Below are positions 1-8,699 of a DNA stretch of 56,551 bases, piece by piece. The notes under the pieces were generated by a model. That model worked only from the letters and a program-made list of their open reading frames with translations. It was not told the origin of the DNA and did no database searches. The translations under genes were made by a program, and so were the position numbers. How positions within the stretch are numbered: the first letter of the stretch is position 1; every line of letters begins with the position of its first letter. This DNA comes from Streptomyces sp. CBMA123. GTDB lineage: Bacteria; Actinomycetota; Actinomycetes; Streptomycetales; Streptomycetaceae. Where the stretch lies: the NCBI RefSeq assembly GCF_014596465.1, contig NZ_MECK01000124.1, forward strand, positions 1-56,551, written 5' to 3'.

Positions 1-885
1 CCGGCGGGCGGTCCAGGTGCCGGGGGCCGGTGAGAGGGGACGGTTCTCGGCGATCAGGGCGCGCAGTGCGGCCGCGACGGGCCCGGGGCGTTCCTGCATC
101 GCGACGTGACCGGTCTCCGGCAGGGTCAGGAGCCGGACGTCGCGGAAGGCCGCATAGGCGCGGGGCGCCGTGCGGAAGGGGACGAGGCGGTCCTCCCGGC
201 CGTAGACGAGCAGGGTGGGGGCGGTGATCCGGTGGGCCTGCTGCCAGGGGGAGGACGGCCCGCGGTGCAGGAAGGTGTGGACGATCGCGCGCACGCCCGC
301 GGCCAACATCCATGGTGTGTGCGGGAGTTCGGCGCGGCGTAGGCGTTCGCGGGCCTCGGTCGCCCGTTGCTCGGGGGTGACCAGGGCGGGGTTCGCGTAG
401 ATCAGCCGGTAGAGGTCGTCGAGCTGGCGGTCCGGGCTGTGGTCGGCGAGGCGCCGGGCGTACAGGCGGTGGGCGCCGGGCAGGGCGAGCAGGGAGATCC
501 GCAGGGTCTGGGCCGGCGGGAGCGCGGGCAGGACCGGGGAGACCAGGGTGAGGGTGGCGACCAGGCCCGGACGGCGGGCGGCGAGGTGGAGCGCGGCCAG
601 GGCGCCGAGGGAGTTGCCGACGAGGTGCACCCGGCGGTGCCCGGCGCGGTCCAGGTGGCCGGCGACGGCGGCGGCCAGCCGGGCGACGGTGATCCGCCCG
701 TCGGGCGGGGGCGCCGACCTGCCGAAGCCGGGGAGATCGAGGGCGAGGCAGTGGACGGACGGCCGCAGCAGGCCGGTCAGCGCGGCCCAGTTGTGGGTCC
801 ACCCGCCGAGGCCGTGCAGGAACACGGCGGTGTCGGCGGTGGGCGCGGTGCTGGGGAGGTACTCGGCGGCGAGGGACTGGTACAC
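1..885 (-). CDS. alpha/beta hydrolase, C-terminal end outside window
   Basis: The 295 codons visible encode an alpha/beta-hydrolase-fold enzyme; the frame is still open at base 1, so the last residues lie outside. The full catalytic set can be read: oxyanion-hole segment HGLGGWTHNW near residue 24, nucleophile elbow GNSLGA (Ser92), acid GREDRLVP (Asp232) and catalytic His260 in TGHVAMQERP. The GTG start is chosen because GGAGG lies about ten bases upstream. No signal peptide or membrane segment is seen, so it should be cytoplasmic. The fold covers esterases, lactonases and haloperoxidase-like enzymes; the substrate cannot be told. It is downstream of, and in the same direction as, the glycosyltransferase, across a duplicated spacer. 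Confidence 0.85.
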   Translation of the reverse strand, partial: MYQSLAAEYLPSTAPTADTAVFLHGLGGWTHNWAALTGLLRPSVHCLALDLPGFGRSAPPPDGRITVARLAAAVAGHLDRAGHRRVHLVGNSLGALAALHLAARRPGLVATLTLVSPVLPALPPAQTLRISLLALPGAHRLYARRLADHSPDRQLDDLYRLIYANPALVTPEQRATEARERLRRAELPHTPWMLAAGVRAIVHTFLHRGPSSPWQQAHRITAPTLLVYGREDRLVPFRTAPRAYAAFRDVRLLTLPETGHVAMQERPGPVAAALRALIAENRPLSPAPGTWTARR

Positions 886-926
886 GGTGGGGCGATCCTC
901 CAGGGGTTCGGTGGGGGGCTCGGGCG

Positions 927-1127
927 GGCGCCGTCAGCCGGTGCCGTCAACCGGCGTCAATCGGCGTCAACCGGCGTCGACCGGTCGGCTCCGCGGCCCG
1001 GTCGGCTCCGTGATGGCCAGCCGGTATGGCGCCGTCAGCCGGTGCCGTCAACCGGCGTCAATCGGCGTCAACCGGCGTCGACCGGTCGGCTCCGCGGCCC
1101 GGTCGGCTCCGTGATGGCCAGCCGGTA
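927..1127. repeat. 101-bp tandem duplication covering a gene 3' end
   Basis: About 100 bp starting GGCGCCGTCAG occurs twice with a period of 101 bp (927-1026 and 1028-1127) and no mismatch that I could see. The right copy holds the last codons and stop of the glycosyltransferase gene; the left copy repeats them as non-coding DNA. Inside each copy a 9-bp motif (CGGCGTCAA and variants) is itself repeated four times. The near-identity suggests a recent duplication. Confidence 0.9.
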
Positions 1128-2297
1128 GTGCCCGATCAGCTGGTCACCGACCTCCTCCCAGCTGCGCCCGGCCACCGCGGCGCGGCCCGCCCGGCCGAAC
1201 TCCGCCCGGAGCCCGGCGTCCCGGGCGAGCCGTTCGACCGCCGTCCGGAACGCCTCGCCCGAGCCCGGCGGGACGAGGAGGCCGGTGCTCCCCGGCCGGA
1301 CGAGGTCCAGCGGCCCGCCGGCGGCCGGGGCGACCACGGGCAGGGCGCTGGCCATCGCCTCCTGGACGGTCTGGCCGAAGGTCTCGAACGGGCCGGTGTG
1401 CGCGAAGACGTCCAACGAGGCGTAGAGCCGGGCGAGTTCGTGCCCGGTACGGCGGCCCAGGAAGAGCGCGTCCGGCAATGCGGCCTCCAGGGCGCCGCGG
1501 CACGGGCCGTCGCCGACGACCACCAGCCGTACGCCCGGGAGCCGGGACGTCGCGGCCAGCCGGTCGACCTGCTTCTCCGCCGCCAGGCGGCCGACATAGC
1601 CGACCAGCACCTCCCCGTGCGGGCCGAGCGTTCGGCGCAGCGCCTCGTCGCGGTGGCCGGGGTGGAAGCGGGTGCAGTCGACGCCGCGCGGCCACAGGTG
1701 CAGCCGGGGCACGCCCTGGGCGGCCAGCGCGCGCAGCGAGGACCGGGACGGCGCCAGCGTCCGGGCGGCGGCGGTGTGGATGCGTCGCAGGATCCGCCAG
1801 GCGAGCCGGGCGGCGGGCTCGCCTGCCACCGGGAGGTAGGTCCTGGTGTAGGCGGCCATGTCGGTCTGGAAGACCGCGACGGTCGGGATGCCGGCCCGGC
1901 CGGCCGCCGCCGCCCCGGCGGCTCCGAGTGCGAACGGCCCGGCCAGATGGACGACGTGCGGGCGGTGCCGGCCGATGGCCGCGGCCAGGCCGGTCGCCCG
2001 GCGCCCGGGGAGGGCGATCCGCACCTCCGGGTAACCGGGCAGCGGCACGGACGGCACCCGGACCACCTCATAGCCGTCGGCCCGCTCGGGGCCCCGCCGG
2101 GTCCGGGTCGCCGGGGCGACCACGAGCACCTCGTGCCCTCGGGTCACCAGGTGCTCGGCCGTCCGGAGCACGCTGTGGGCGACGCCGTTGACCTGCGGGG
2201 CGAAGGACTCGGTGACGATCAGCACCCGCAGCCGGCCGCCGCCTCGCCCCGGGCCACCCGGGGTTCGTACCGCCGCTCCGGACAGGATCCGGCTCAC
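1068..2297 (-). CDS. GT4-family glycosyltransferase, probable GDP-mannose-dependent alpha-mannosyltransferase
   Basis: A 409-residue GT-B glycosyltransferase. The N-terminal Rossmann half opens with RVLIVTESFAPQVNGV, a segment very like that of actinobacterial MgtA/PimB-type mannosyltransferases, and the C-terminal half has GYVGRLAAEKQ, VVVGDGP and the EX7E-type donor site ETFGQTVQE. By family it transfers a sugar, likely mannose, onto a lipid or glycolipid at the membrane; donor and acceptor are inferred only. The GTG start overlaps the stop of the upstream desaturase (GTGA), with GGGAG before it, so the two are translationally coupled. The gene's last 60 bases lie in the 101-bp duplication. 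An in-frame GTG about 24 codons further in is an alternative start. Confidence 0.85.
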   Translation of the reverse strand: MSRILSGAAVRTPGGPGRGGGRLRVLIVTESFAPQVNGVAHSVLRTAEHLVTRGHEVLVVAPATRTRRGPERADGYEVVRVPSVPLPGYPEVRIALPGRRATGLAAAIGRHRPHVVHLAGPFALGAAGAAAAGRAGIPTVAVFQTDMAAYTRTYLPVAGEPAARLAWRILRRIHTAAARTLAPSRSSLRALAAQGVPRLHLWPRGVDCTRFHPGHRDEALRRTLGPHGEVLVGYVGRLAAEKQVDRLAATSRLPGVRLVVVGDGPCRGALEAALPDALFLGRRTGHELARLYASLDVFAHTGPFETFGQTVQEAMASALPVVAPAAGGPLDLVRPGSTGLLVPPGSGEAFRTAVERLARDAGLRAEFGRAGRAAVAGRSWEEVGDQLIGHYRLAITEPTGPRSRPVDAG

Positions 2298-3367
2298 CGG
2301 GCGGCTCCCGTCGCGGGCCCGGTCACGGTCGGCCGTGGCTCCGCCTCGATGGAGCGGCCGACCGCCCGGAGGTCCCGCAGGATCTCCCGGAACGAGTCGA
2401 CGAGACCGGCCTCGCAGTAGTCCACGCCGATCTCCGCACAGTAGGCGCGCACGATGCGCGAGGCCGGGCGCAGCGCGGCCACCGGCATGGCCGGGAAGAG
2501 GTGGTGCTCGATCTGGAGGTCGAGGCCGCCGAACAGGAAGTGGACGAACCGCCCGGACCGGAGGTTGCGGGAGGGCAGCACCTGCCGCCGCAGGTAGTCG
2601 GTGTGCTCCTCGGCCGCGCCGGTCATCGGCATGCCCTTGTGGTTGGGCGCGAACACGCACCCCAGGTACACGCCGAGCACCGTGCCGCACACCACGGCGA
2701 ACGCGAGCGCCTGGAGCGGTGTGAGGACGACGAGCAGCAGACCTGCTGCCAGGGCGTAGTGCAGGACGGCCAGGGTCCGTTCCAGCGCGGGGTGCCGGAG
2801 TGGGCCGCGGACCAGGGTCAGCCCGGTGGCGACGACCAGGCCGAGCGCCTGGAGGGAGAGCAGCGGGAAGAACAGCTCCGCCTGGTACTTGGCGACGCTC
2901 CGCCTCAACCCCCGCGTCCGGGCGGCCTGTTCGGCGGTGCGGACGAACAGGATGGCGTCGGCCGCCGGGTCACGGCCCTCGCGGTTGGGGTGCGCGTGGT
3001 GGCGGTTGTGGTCGCTGACCCACCAGCCGTAGCTCATGCCGACCACCAGGTTGCCCAGCAGGATGCCCGCCAGGTCGGTCGCCCGGCGCCCGGAGAACAC
3101 GGCGTGGTGCGCGACGTCGTGACCGAGCAGCGCCAACTGCCCCAGCACGAAGGCGGACAGCGGCGCGAGACCGAGCTGCCACCAGCTCGCCCCGAGCGCG
3201 GTGAACCCCGCCAGCAGCAGCACCGAGGCGGCGAGCAGGGCGCCGGCGCGGCAGGCGTAGTACAGCGGGCGCCGGCGCAGCAGCCCGGCCTCCGCGACGC
3301 GTCGCCGCAGCTCGGCGAAGTCGCCGTGCCGGAGGGCTCCGGCGGTCGGGACGTCCTGAACGGTCAT
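2294..3367 (-). CDS. membrane fatty acid desaturase
   Basis: A 357-residue integral membrane desaturase with the three histidine boxes of the di-iron family in the right order: GHDVAHH, DHNRHHAHPN and QIEHHLFP. The Gln in the third box is typical of linoleoyl-CoA or front-end-like desaturases. Hydrophobic pairs lie between boxes one and two and around residues 215-260. It should introduce a double bond into membrane acyl chains with ferredoxin or a similar electron donor. The start is the ATG behind GGAAGGTGAC. It overlaps the glycosyltransferase by four bases, so the pair may make or modify one membrane (glyco)lipid; that link is inference. Confidence 0.88.
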   Translation of the reverse strand: MTVQDVPTAGALRHGDFAELRRRVAEAGLLRRRPLYYACRAGALLAASVLLLAGFTALGASWWQLGLAPLSAFVLGQLALLGHDVAHHAVFSGRRATDLAGILLGNLVVGMSYGWWVSDHNRHHAHPNREGRDPAADAILFVRTAEQAARTRGLRRSVAKYQAELFFPLLSLQALGLVVATGLTLVRGPLRHPALERTLAVLHYALAAGLLLVVLTPLQALAFAVVCGTVLGVYLGCVFAPNHKGMPMTGAAEEHTDYLRRQVLPSRNLRSGRFVHFLFGGLDLQIEHHLFPAMPVAALRPASRIVRAYCAEIGVDYCEAGLVDSFREILRDLRAVGRSIEAEPRPTVTGPATGAAR

Positions 3368-3669
3368 GTCACCTTCCCGGTGGGGGTCGCTCCGGCCGAT
3401 CCCGGGCGCCGCGCCACGGGGCCCCGCTCCGGATGGGCGGAGCCTTTCGTACCCGGCCCGTTCCTGTCCCGAACCGTTCGGGGATGTTCCGGGGAAGTGC
3501 CCGATCGGGTGGACGGAGGCCCTGGTGGCCCGGTCGTCCGTCCGAGGATCGTCCAGCTGTTCCGACGCTGCACGGAGTTGACGAGATCGTTCGTGCTCGG
3601 GAACATGTGTCACCGTGCGTGTGCACGGGTGCACGACTGTAAGCAGAATCGGTTCTCCGAAGTGGGGTC
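3368..3669. other. divergent intergenic region with a short palindrome
   Basis: This 302-bp gap separates the leftward desaturase operon from a rightward secreted-protein gene and must hold both promoters. The clearest structure is CCCGAA-CCG-TTCGGG at 3468-3482, a 15-bp perfect palindrome that could be an operator. No confident -10/-35 pair was found, and I see no coding signal. Confidence 0.4.
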
Positions 3670-4275
3670 ATGACGTTGCTGGTGTCCGGGCGGGGCATGG
3701 GACGGGCCGGTCTGGCCGTCGGGGTGGCGCTGGTGCTGGCGGCCGGTGCGGCCGGCGGAGCGTCGGCTGCCGGGCTCAGGTCTGAGGCGGCGGCGCACGG
3801 AGCGGTCGGCGGGGCCGGGCAGGTCGGTGCACAGGGCCTCGGGCAGCGGCCGCCGGGCGCGAGTGCCGTCTCGATCACCGAGGGCGAGGTCGGCCAGGTG
3901 GGCCCGAAGGGGACCATCACCTACCCGTCGGTGACCAGCTGCCTGGTCGTCACCGTCTACCTGCGGGACGGCGGCAAGGTCGGCGGCCACGCCAGCCTGT
4001 TCCAGGTCCCGGGGAAGTACAGCTCGGACGAGATCCTCCCCGCCATCAGGCGCGCCGTCGGCCACCGGCCGGTGAAGGCCGTCGACGTCAGCGGGGCCGT
4101 CGGGGCCTGGAACCCCTCGTACTTCGAGAAGTCCATCGAGCGCTACACCGACGGGGCGCCCCCCGGGCCGACGGGCGACGCCCAGCGGATCGGTGACACG
4201 GTGGCCGAACTCCTGGGCCGGCAGCGCGCGGAGGTCACCGTCCGGGACGTGCCGGACGGTGACATCACCAGGTGA
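3670..4275 (+). CDS. secreted protein of unknown function
   Basis: 201 residues, not recognised. The first 35 residues form a signal peptide (basic start, hydrophobic core VGVALVLAAGAAGGAS, small residues at the likely cleavage site). The mature part has a segment TSCLVVTVYLRDGGKVGGHA and a C-terminal helix-rich part. The local pattern of a Cys followed by a strand and GGxA is faintly like CheD-type deamidases, but a family assignment is not justified. The start is uncertain: the ATG at 3670 or one nine codons in. The gene ends at an efficient-looking terminator and faces the lectin gene. Confidence 0.6.
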   Translation: MTLLVSGRGMGRAGLAVGVALVLAAGAAGGASAAGLRSEAAAHGAVGGAGQVGAQGLGQRPPGASAVSITEGEVGQVGPKGTITYPSVTSCLVVTVYLRDGGKVGGHASLFQVPGKYSSDEILPAIRRAVGHRPVKAVDVSGAVGAWNPSYFEKSIERYTDGAPPGPTGDAQRIGDTVAELLGRQRAEVTVRDVPDGDITR

Positions 4276-4346
4276 ACCACGCCGACGGCCACGGCCACCG
4301 GGTAGCGGTCCAGGTGGAGCTCGTCTTCGAGCGGGACGTCCGCTGA
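4272..4346 (+). CDS. possible 24-residue ORF overlapping the previous stop
   Basis: A GTG overlaps the stop of the upstream gene and opens a 24-codon frame (VNHADGHGHRVAVQVE and so on) that ends just before the terminator stem. It could be a coupled micro-ORF, or a C-terminal tail cut off by a frameshift in the secreted protein gene. It may equally be chance. Confidence 0.2.
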   Translation: MNHADGHGHRVAVQVELVFERDVR

Positions 4347-4351
4347 ACGGC

Positions 4352-4384
4352 TTCGGGCGCCGACCGCCATGGTCGGCGCCCGAA
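4352..4384. terminator. bidirectional terminator, 14-bp perfect stem
   Basis: Arms TTCGGGCGCCGACC and GGTCGGCGCCCGAA flank a five-base loop. It sits between two convergent genes and is followed by a moderately T-rich stretch, so it probably ends transcription from both sides. Confidence 0.85.
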
Positions 4385-4434
4385 ATCGTTCTCGGCGGAG
4401 GGTGGGAGGAGCCGGCGCAGTCAAGGGCCACCGG

Positions 4435-6426
4435 TCAGCGGAGCTGGAAGGTCCACTCCTGCTTCCAGCCGTCCTTGCAGGTCCACACGCCGAGCTGCTT
4501 GAAGTCGGCGTCGTGGGTGAGGCAGTTGTCGTCGTCGATCTGGACCCGGTACTTGCCGTCGCCGAGGCTGACGAACTGCCACTTCTGGTTGGAGGTGTCG
4601 CCCCACGCCTGCTGCTCGGCGACGTAGGTGTCGGGGTTCTCGGTGAGGTTGTACCCGAGGTCGTTGACGATCCGGTAGCGGTCCCCGCCCAGCGGCTTGA
4701 TCGTCCAGGTGGACCCCTTGTAGCCCAGGATCCCGCCCACGATCGGCGAACCCCAGCCGGCGGTCTCGGTGGGTGCCGACGCGCCCAACCCGTTGGAGAG
4801 CTTCAGGAACAGCGGCCGCTCGGTGGGGACGTCGGCGCCGCCCCCGGTCGGCTTCGGGTCCGGCTTCGGCTTCGGGTCCGGCTTCGACGGGGTGGTCGGG
4901 TCGGTCGGCGTGATCACGCCGCCGGAGGCGGACTCCAGCACCCACTGCTGCTGCCAGCCCGACTTGCAGGTCCACACGCCGAGCTGCTTGAAGTCGGCGT
5001 CGTGGGCGAGGCAGTCGTCCTCGGAGATCCGGATCTGGTACTTGCCGTTCCCGACCGCGACGAGCTGCCACTTCTGCTGGGAAGAGTTGCTCCACGGCTG
5101 GAGTTCGGCCATGTAGTTGCTGCTCTCGGTGAGTTCCAGCCCGTAGGAGCTGGTGATCCGGTAGCGGCCGCCGCCCACCGAGGTGAGCTTCCACTTGGAC
5201 TCGTTGCCCCCACGGATCCCGGCGACGACCGACGCACCGGCGGAACCGTTGACCGGGACGGCACCCAGCCCGTCGTCGAGCTTGAGGGTCACGTCGGCGC
5301 CGTTGGTACCGCCGCCGCCGGGCGTGGGCGGGTTGGTGGTCGGCGGTGTGCCGCCCCAGGCCCAGTTCTGGTTGGGGGCGTCCCGCCGGTCCTCGGAGCC
5401 GCAGCCCCAGGCCACCACCGGGCTGCCGTTGCCGGTCTGGCCGCTGAAGTCGTCGATGCAGACGTCCTTGGACCGGTCCTCCTGGTCCACCAGGTGCCGG
5501 AAGCCACCACTGGCCGACATGTTCCAGCGCTGCCCCGGGTTGTCCAGGCAGTCCCAGACCTGGAGCTTGGTCCCAGGCGCGGTGTTGTTGGCCGGCAGGT
5601 CCAGGCACTTGCCGTTGGCCGCCTGGAGCCGGTACCCGTTGTAGGTCCACTTCTGGGCGTCGCCGCCGTTGCACTCCCACATCTGCACGGGGGTGCCGTT
5701 CGCGGTGCCGTTGCCGCTGACGTCCAGGCAGGCGTGGTAGCCGGGGCGGGCGGAGTCGGGGGTCAGGCTGCCGGTCCTGGTGCCGTAGCCGGACCGCGCG
5801 GGGAAGTGGATGGTGCGCACGTCGCCGTCGCACTTGTAGGGCCTCGCGGTGCCCGACCGGCAGGTCCAGGAATCCTTCTTGACGCTGTCGCCGTCGTTGC
5901 CGACGAACGCCCAGTTCATGAAGCCGCCGTCGGTCCGGTTGCGAAACGTCGAATCCCCCTGGAAGACCCAGATCCGGAACACGTCGTAGCCGGACGGATC
6001 CTTCTTCTCCTTGTCCAGGAAATGATTGAGCTTGTAGGTGGTGTCGAGCAGCACCCCCTTCATATCGGCCTTGTACTCGCCTTTGAACCACTCGGTGTCA
6101 TACAGGTCGGTGCCCACCGTCTTGTACACCATGACGTTGAACGCCGGGAACTTCTGACTCAACTTCGTCGCGGTGCTCTGGGTGAACTCCGCATTGTCCA
6201 GCTTGTTGACGTTCGCGGCGTCGCGCATGCCCCTGATCATGTCGAAGGCCGAATTGATCAGCGCGGTCATGCAGTTGCCGCCGCCCACCGAGGCCGGGGT
6301 TCCGCAGCTCGTGTCCACGGGGCCGGCGGCGGGCGCGGCCTGGGCCTGAACGGTCAGGCCGGAGACCATGGCGACTGCGGCGAGTCCGCAGGCCAGGGCG
6401 CTTTTCAGGCGGGATAGGGGTTTCAT
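4435..6426 (-). CDS. secreted multi-domain lectin with ricin-type and two duplicated C-terminal modules
   Basis: 663 residues. A signal peptide (about 1-30, ending AQA) leads to an N-terminal globular domain (about 40-215) containing FNVMVYKTV and FMNWAFVG, a pattern seen in streptomycete secreted proteins but of unknown role. Then comes a ricin-B beta-trefoil (about 225-365; QxW-type AQKWTY, GQRWNM, NQNWAW), a Pro/Gly linker, and two homologous modules (about 384-515 and 550-663). Both modules share the block HDADFKQLGVWTCK, nearly identical in DNA as well. A Pro-Lys-Asp linker separates them. It is probably an extracellular carbohydrate-binding protein; no catalytic motif was recognised. 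The start is the ATG before a Sec-type signal. Confidence 0.8.
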   Translation of the reverse strand: MKPLSRLKSALACGLAAVAMVSGLTVQAQAAPAAGPVDTSCGTPASVGGGNCMTALINSAFDMIRGMRDAANVNKLDNAEFTQSTATKLSQKFPAFNVMVYKTVGTDLYDTEWFKGEYKADMKGVLLDTTYKLNHFLDKEKKDPSGYDVFRIWVFQGDSTFRNRTDGGFMNWAFVGNDGDSVKKDSWTCRSGTARPYKCDGDVRTIHFPARSGYGTRTGSLTPDSARPGYHACLDVSGNGTANGTPVQMWECNGGDAQKWTYNGYRLQAANGKCLDLPANNTAPGTKLQVWDCLDNPGQRWNMSASGGFRHLVDQEDRSKDVCIDDFSGQTGNGSPVVAWGCGSEDRRDAPNQNWAWGGTPPTTNPPTPGGGGTNGADVTLKLDDGLGAVPVNGSAGASVVAGIRGGNESKWKLTSVGGGRYRITSSYGLELTESSNYMAELQPWSNSSQQKWQLVAVGNGKYQIRISEDDCLAHDADFKQLGVWTCKSGWQQQWVLESASGGVITPTDPTTPSKPDPKPKPDPKPTGGGADVPTERPLFLKLSNGLGASAPTETAGWGSPIVGGILGYKGSTWTIKPLGGDRYRIVNDLGYNLTENPDTYVAEQQAWGDTSNQKWQFVSLGDGKYRVQIDDDNCLTHDADFKQLGVWTCKDGWKQEWTFQLR

Positions 6427-6626
6427 GTCAGATCCGTCTTTCTACTCGGCAAAGATGGATCGTAGGCCATGAAATCCGGCGTCCAGCCGCTCCTTACGGA
6501 ATCCATATGACGGCTTCGGGAGTCCTGGCGCCCTTTCATGAGAAGCCGGGTCGAAGTGAATTCGGATGAACCTGAACGCCGGATTATCCGTTGCCCGATG
6601 TACCCGGCCGCGCCGACCGCTTCGCG

Positions 6627-6698
6627 GTCCCGTCCGGTCCCGTCCCGTCCCGCGCCGTTCTATCTCGTCCCGTCCCGTCCCGTCCCGTGCCGTTCCGC
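6627..6698. repeat. CGTCC pentanucleotide tandem array
   Basis: An imperfect run of CGTCC units, in two blocks split by CGCGCCGTTCTAT, lies downstream of the oxidoreductase gene and upstream of the lectin gene. The rest of the 6427-6707 gap shows nothing else that I can interpret. Confidence 0.8.
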
Positions 6699-6707
6699 CG
6701 CCGGCGG

Positions 6708-7487
6708 TCAGCCGCGTACGTGCAGCCCGAAGCCGGTGCGGCCGGGGGGCTCCAGGCCCTCCTTCAGGTGCAGCGAGGGGATCTCGTAGTCGCCGAAGTT
6801 CTGCCGCCGGAACGCGATCGGCTCGGTCGACTCCAGCGTGAGCAGGCGCTGCTCCCAGGCCTTGGCGACGGCCGGGTAGTCCTCGTCGGTCAACCGGTCG
6901 GTGCCGTACAGCACGAACGGCGGCAGTACCTCGATGCCCGGGTAGTAGAGGATGCCGTGCTGGAACGGGAACAGCAGGTCGTCGATGGGGCCGTTGATCC
7001 CGCGGGCGGCGTAGTGCGACTCCGGGCCGCCGGTGGTCACCGACAGCAGAGCCCTCCGGCCCGCGAGGGTCCCTTCGCCGAAGCGCTCGCCGTACTTGGT
7101 GTCGCTGTGCTCGCCGACGCCGTACGCGAAGCGGTAGGTGAACACCCGGTCCACCCAGCCCTTGAGGATCGCGGGCATCGAGTACCACCACAGCGGGAAC
7201 TGGAAGATGACCGTGTCGGCCCACAGCAGCTTCTCCTGCTCGGCGAGGACGTCCGGGGTGAGCGTCCCGGCCTGGAAGGCCCGGCCCGAGTCCAGGGCGA
7301 CCTTCAGCGGACTCGAAGCCTCGGGGCCGTAGTCCGCGGCGTCCACGACCGCCTTCCAGTTCATCGCGTAGAGATCGCTCACCCGCACCTGGTGCCCGGC
7401 GTTCTCCAGGGTGGACACCGCGAGGTCCTTCAGCGAGCTGTTGAGCGACTTCGGCTCCGGGTGGGCGTGGACGATCAGCGTCTTCAT
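6708..7487 (-). CDS. NAD(P)H oxidoreductase (flavodoxin-fold quinone reductase)
   Basis: 259 residues of the NQO1/MdaB-like family: N-terminal flavodoxin-like MKTLIVHAHPEPKSLN, FMN/FAD-loop FQFPLWWYSMPAILKGW around 95-110, and SVTTGGPESHY near 150. It should reduce quinones or similar electrophiles by two electrons using NAD(P)H in the cytoplasm. The start has a strong site (GGAG six bases before ATG). It is divergent from an MmyB-like regulator, a common pairing in streptomycetes, so that protein probably represses or activates it. Confidence 0.9.
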   Translation of the reverse strand: MKTLIVHAHPEPKSLNSSLKDLAVSTLENAGHQVRVSDLYAMNWKAVVDAADYGPEASSPLKVALDSGRAFQAGTLTPDVLAEQEKLLWADTVIFQFPLWWYSMPAILKGWVDRVFTYRFAYGVGEHSDTKYGERFGEGTLAGRRALLSVTTGGPESHYAARGINGPIDDLLFPFQHGILYYPGIEVLPPFVLYGTDRLTDEDYPAVAKAWEQRLLTLESTEPIAFRRQNFGDYEIPSLHLKEGLEPPGRTGFGLHVRG

Positions 7488-7499
7488 GGGAACTCCTTC

Positions 7500-7530
7500 G
7501 GATCGGATGCCGTGCGGATGTCCTCGATCC
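7500..7530. promoter_or_regulatory. shared divergent promoter region with GGATCG/CGATCC inverted repeat
   Basis: The 150-bp gap between the oxidoreductase and the regulator holds a six-base inverted repeat GGATCG...CGATCC with a 19-base spacer. It is a weak operator candidate; no promoter hexamers are convincing. Confidence 0.3.
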
Positions 7531-7637
7531 TGGACGCCGCGGCGCCCGGTGTTCAGGGGCTCCGCGTCCATCGGACCGGACTTCCTGGTCATGGCAGGGC
7601 CACCCTCGCGGACACGGCCGAGGCCATACTGGGGGGC

Positions 7638-8486
7638 ATGGACGATCTTGCGGGCTTCCTGCGGACCCGGCGTGCCCGGGTCGATCCGGCGGCCGTCGGC
7701 ATCCCCACCGACAACCGCCGCCGGGTCGAAGGGCTGCGCCGAGAAGAGGTCGCGCACCTGTCCGGCGTCAGCGTCGACTACTACGTACGGCTGGAGCAGG
7801 GCCGCGCGACCCAGCCCTCCGAGCAGGTGCTCGACGCGCTCGCCCGCGTGCTCGACCTCGACGAGACCGAACGCGGGCACCTCTACCGCCTCGCCCGGCA
7901 GCGCCGCCGCCGTCCGAAGTCGCCGGGCGGCCGGATCCGGCCGGAGCTGCTGCGCGTCCTCGACCTGGTCACCGACGCACCCGCGCTGATCATGAACCAC
8001 CGCATGGACGTACTCGCCGGGAACCGCCTGGGCCGGCTCCTCTTCGGCCGCCCGATGCCGGGCCTGAACACCGCCCGGCACATCTTCCTGGAGGAGGCCG
8101 AGCGCGGCCTCTACGCGGACTGGGAGAACTGCACCCTCGACGTGGTCGGGCACCTTCGCCTGGCGGCCGGCCAGTACCCCGAGGACCCCGGACTGGCCTC
8201 GCTCATCGGCGAGTTGGCGATGGGCAGCGAGCGCTTCCGCCGCTTCTGGGCCCGCGCGGACGTGCGCGCCCGCACCCATGGACGCAAGGCGTACCGGCAC
8301 CCCCTGGTCGGGCTGCTGGAACTGCACCAGGAGAACTTCGCACTGCCGGACGAATCGGGCATCGAGCTCCTGGTGCTGTCCGCGGCCCCCGGCAGCCCCG
8401 CCGAGGACGGGCTGCGCCTGCTCGCCGGCCTGGACGCGGACACCGGTGACGCGCATCCCCCGGTGAACGCCCGGATCCGCGAGTGA
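7638..8486 (+). CDS. XRE-family (MmyB-like) transcriptional regulator
   Basis: 282 residues. The N-terminal HTH (about 8-75) contains the streptomycete hallmark RRRVEGLRREEVAHLSGVS followed by DYYVRLEQGR. The remainder (about 95-270) is the MmyB-type ligand-binding domain with NHRMDVLAGN and a conserved segment near FRRFWARADV. Such proteins are believed to sense small hydrophobic ligands. Its position back-to-back with the quinone reductase suggests control of that gene and of itself. The ATG follows a G-rich site; the longer open frame upstream is non-coding. Confidence 0.9.
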   Translation: MDDLAGFLRTRRARVDPAAVGIPTDNRRRVEGLRREEVAHLSGVSVDYYVRLEQGRATQPSEQVLDALARVLDLDETERGHLYRLARQRRRRPKSPGGRIRPELLRVLDLVTDAPALIMNHRMDVLAGNRLGRLLFGRPMPGLNTARHIFLEEAERGLYADWENCTLDVVGHLRLAAGQYPEDPGLASLIGELAMGSERFRRFWARADVRARTHGRKAYRHPLVGLLELHQENFALPDESGIELLVLSAAPGSPAEDGLRLLAGLDADTGDAHPPVNARIRE

Positions 8487-8699
8487 CGCGCCTTTGACGT
8501 GCCTGCTCCTGCTGCCGACCGTTCGCCGGGCACCACGTGGTTGGGCGTGCATCGAGGTGTCGGAGTCGGTCCCGGTGCTCCCGAAGCTGCCGGTTGAACG
8601 ACGAGCAACTCCGCGGAACGCTCGAACCGTCCTCCCGACAGCGGCCGGGCGGGACGGAGGCTGAGCCCGGTCCCGGGGCTTCGGACGGTGTCCTGGCGC

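Noticed and set aside
1026..2420. Long plus-strand frame of 464 codons opposite the glycosyltransferase
   Set aside because: It is the GC-rich antisense shadow of a gene with clear family motifs; composition is Arg/Gly/Pro-rich with no recognisable fold.
4369..6417. 682-codon plus-strand frame opposite the lectin gene
   Set aside because: Shadow of the lectin reading frame; no signal peptide, no motifs, repeats mirror those of the lectin.
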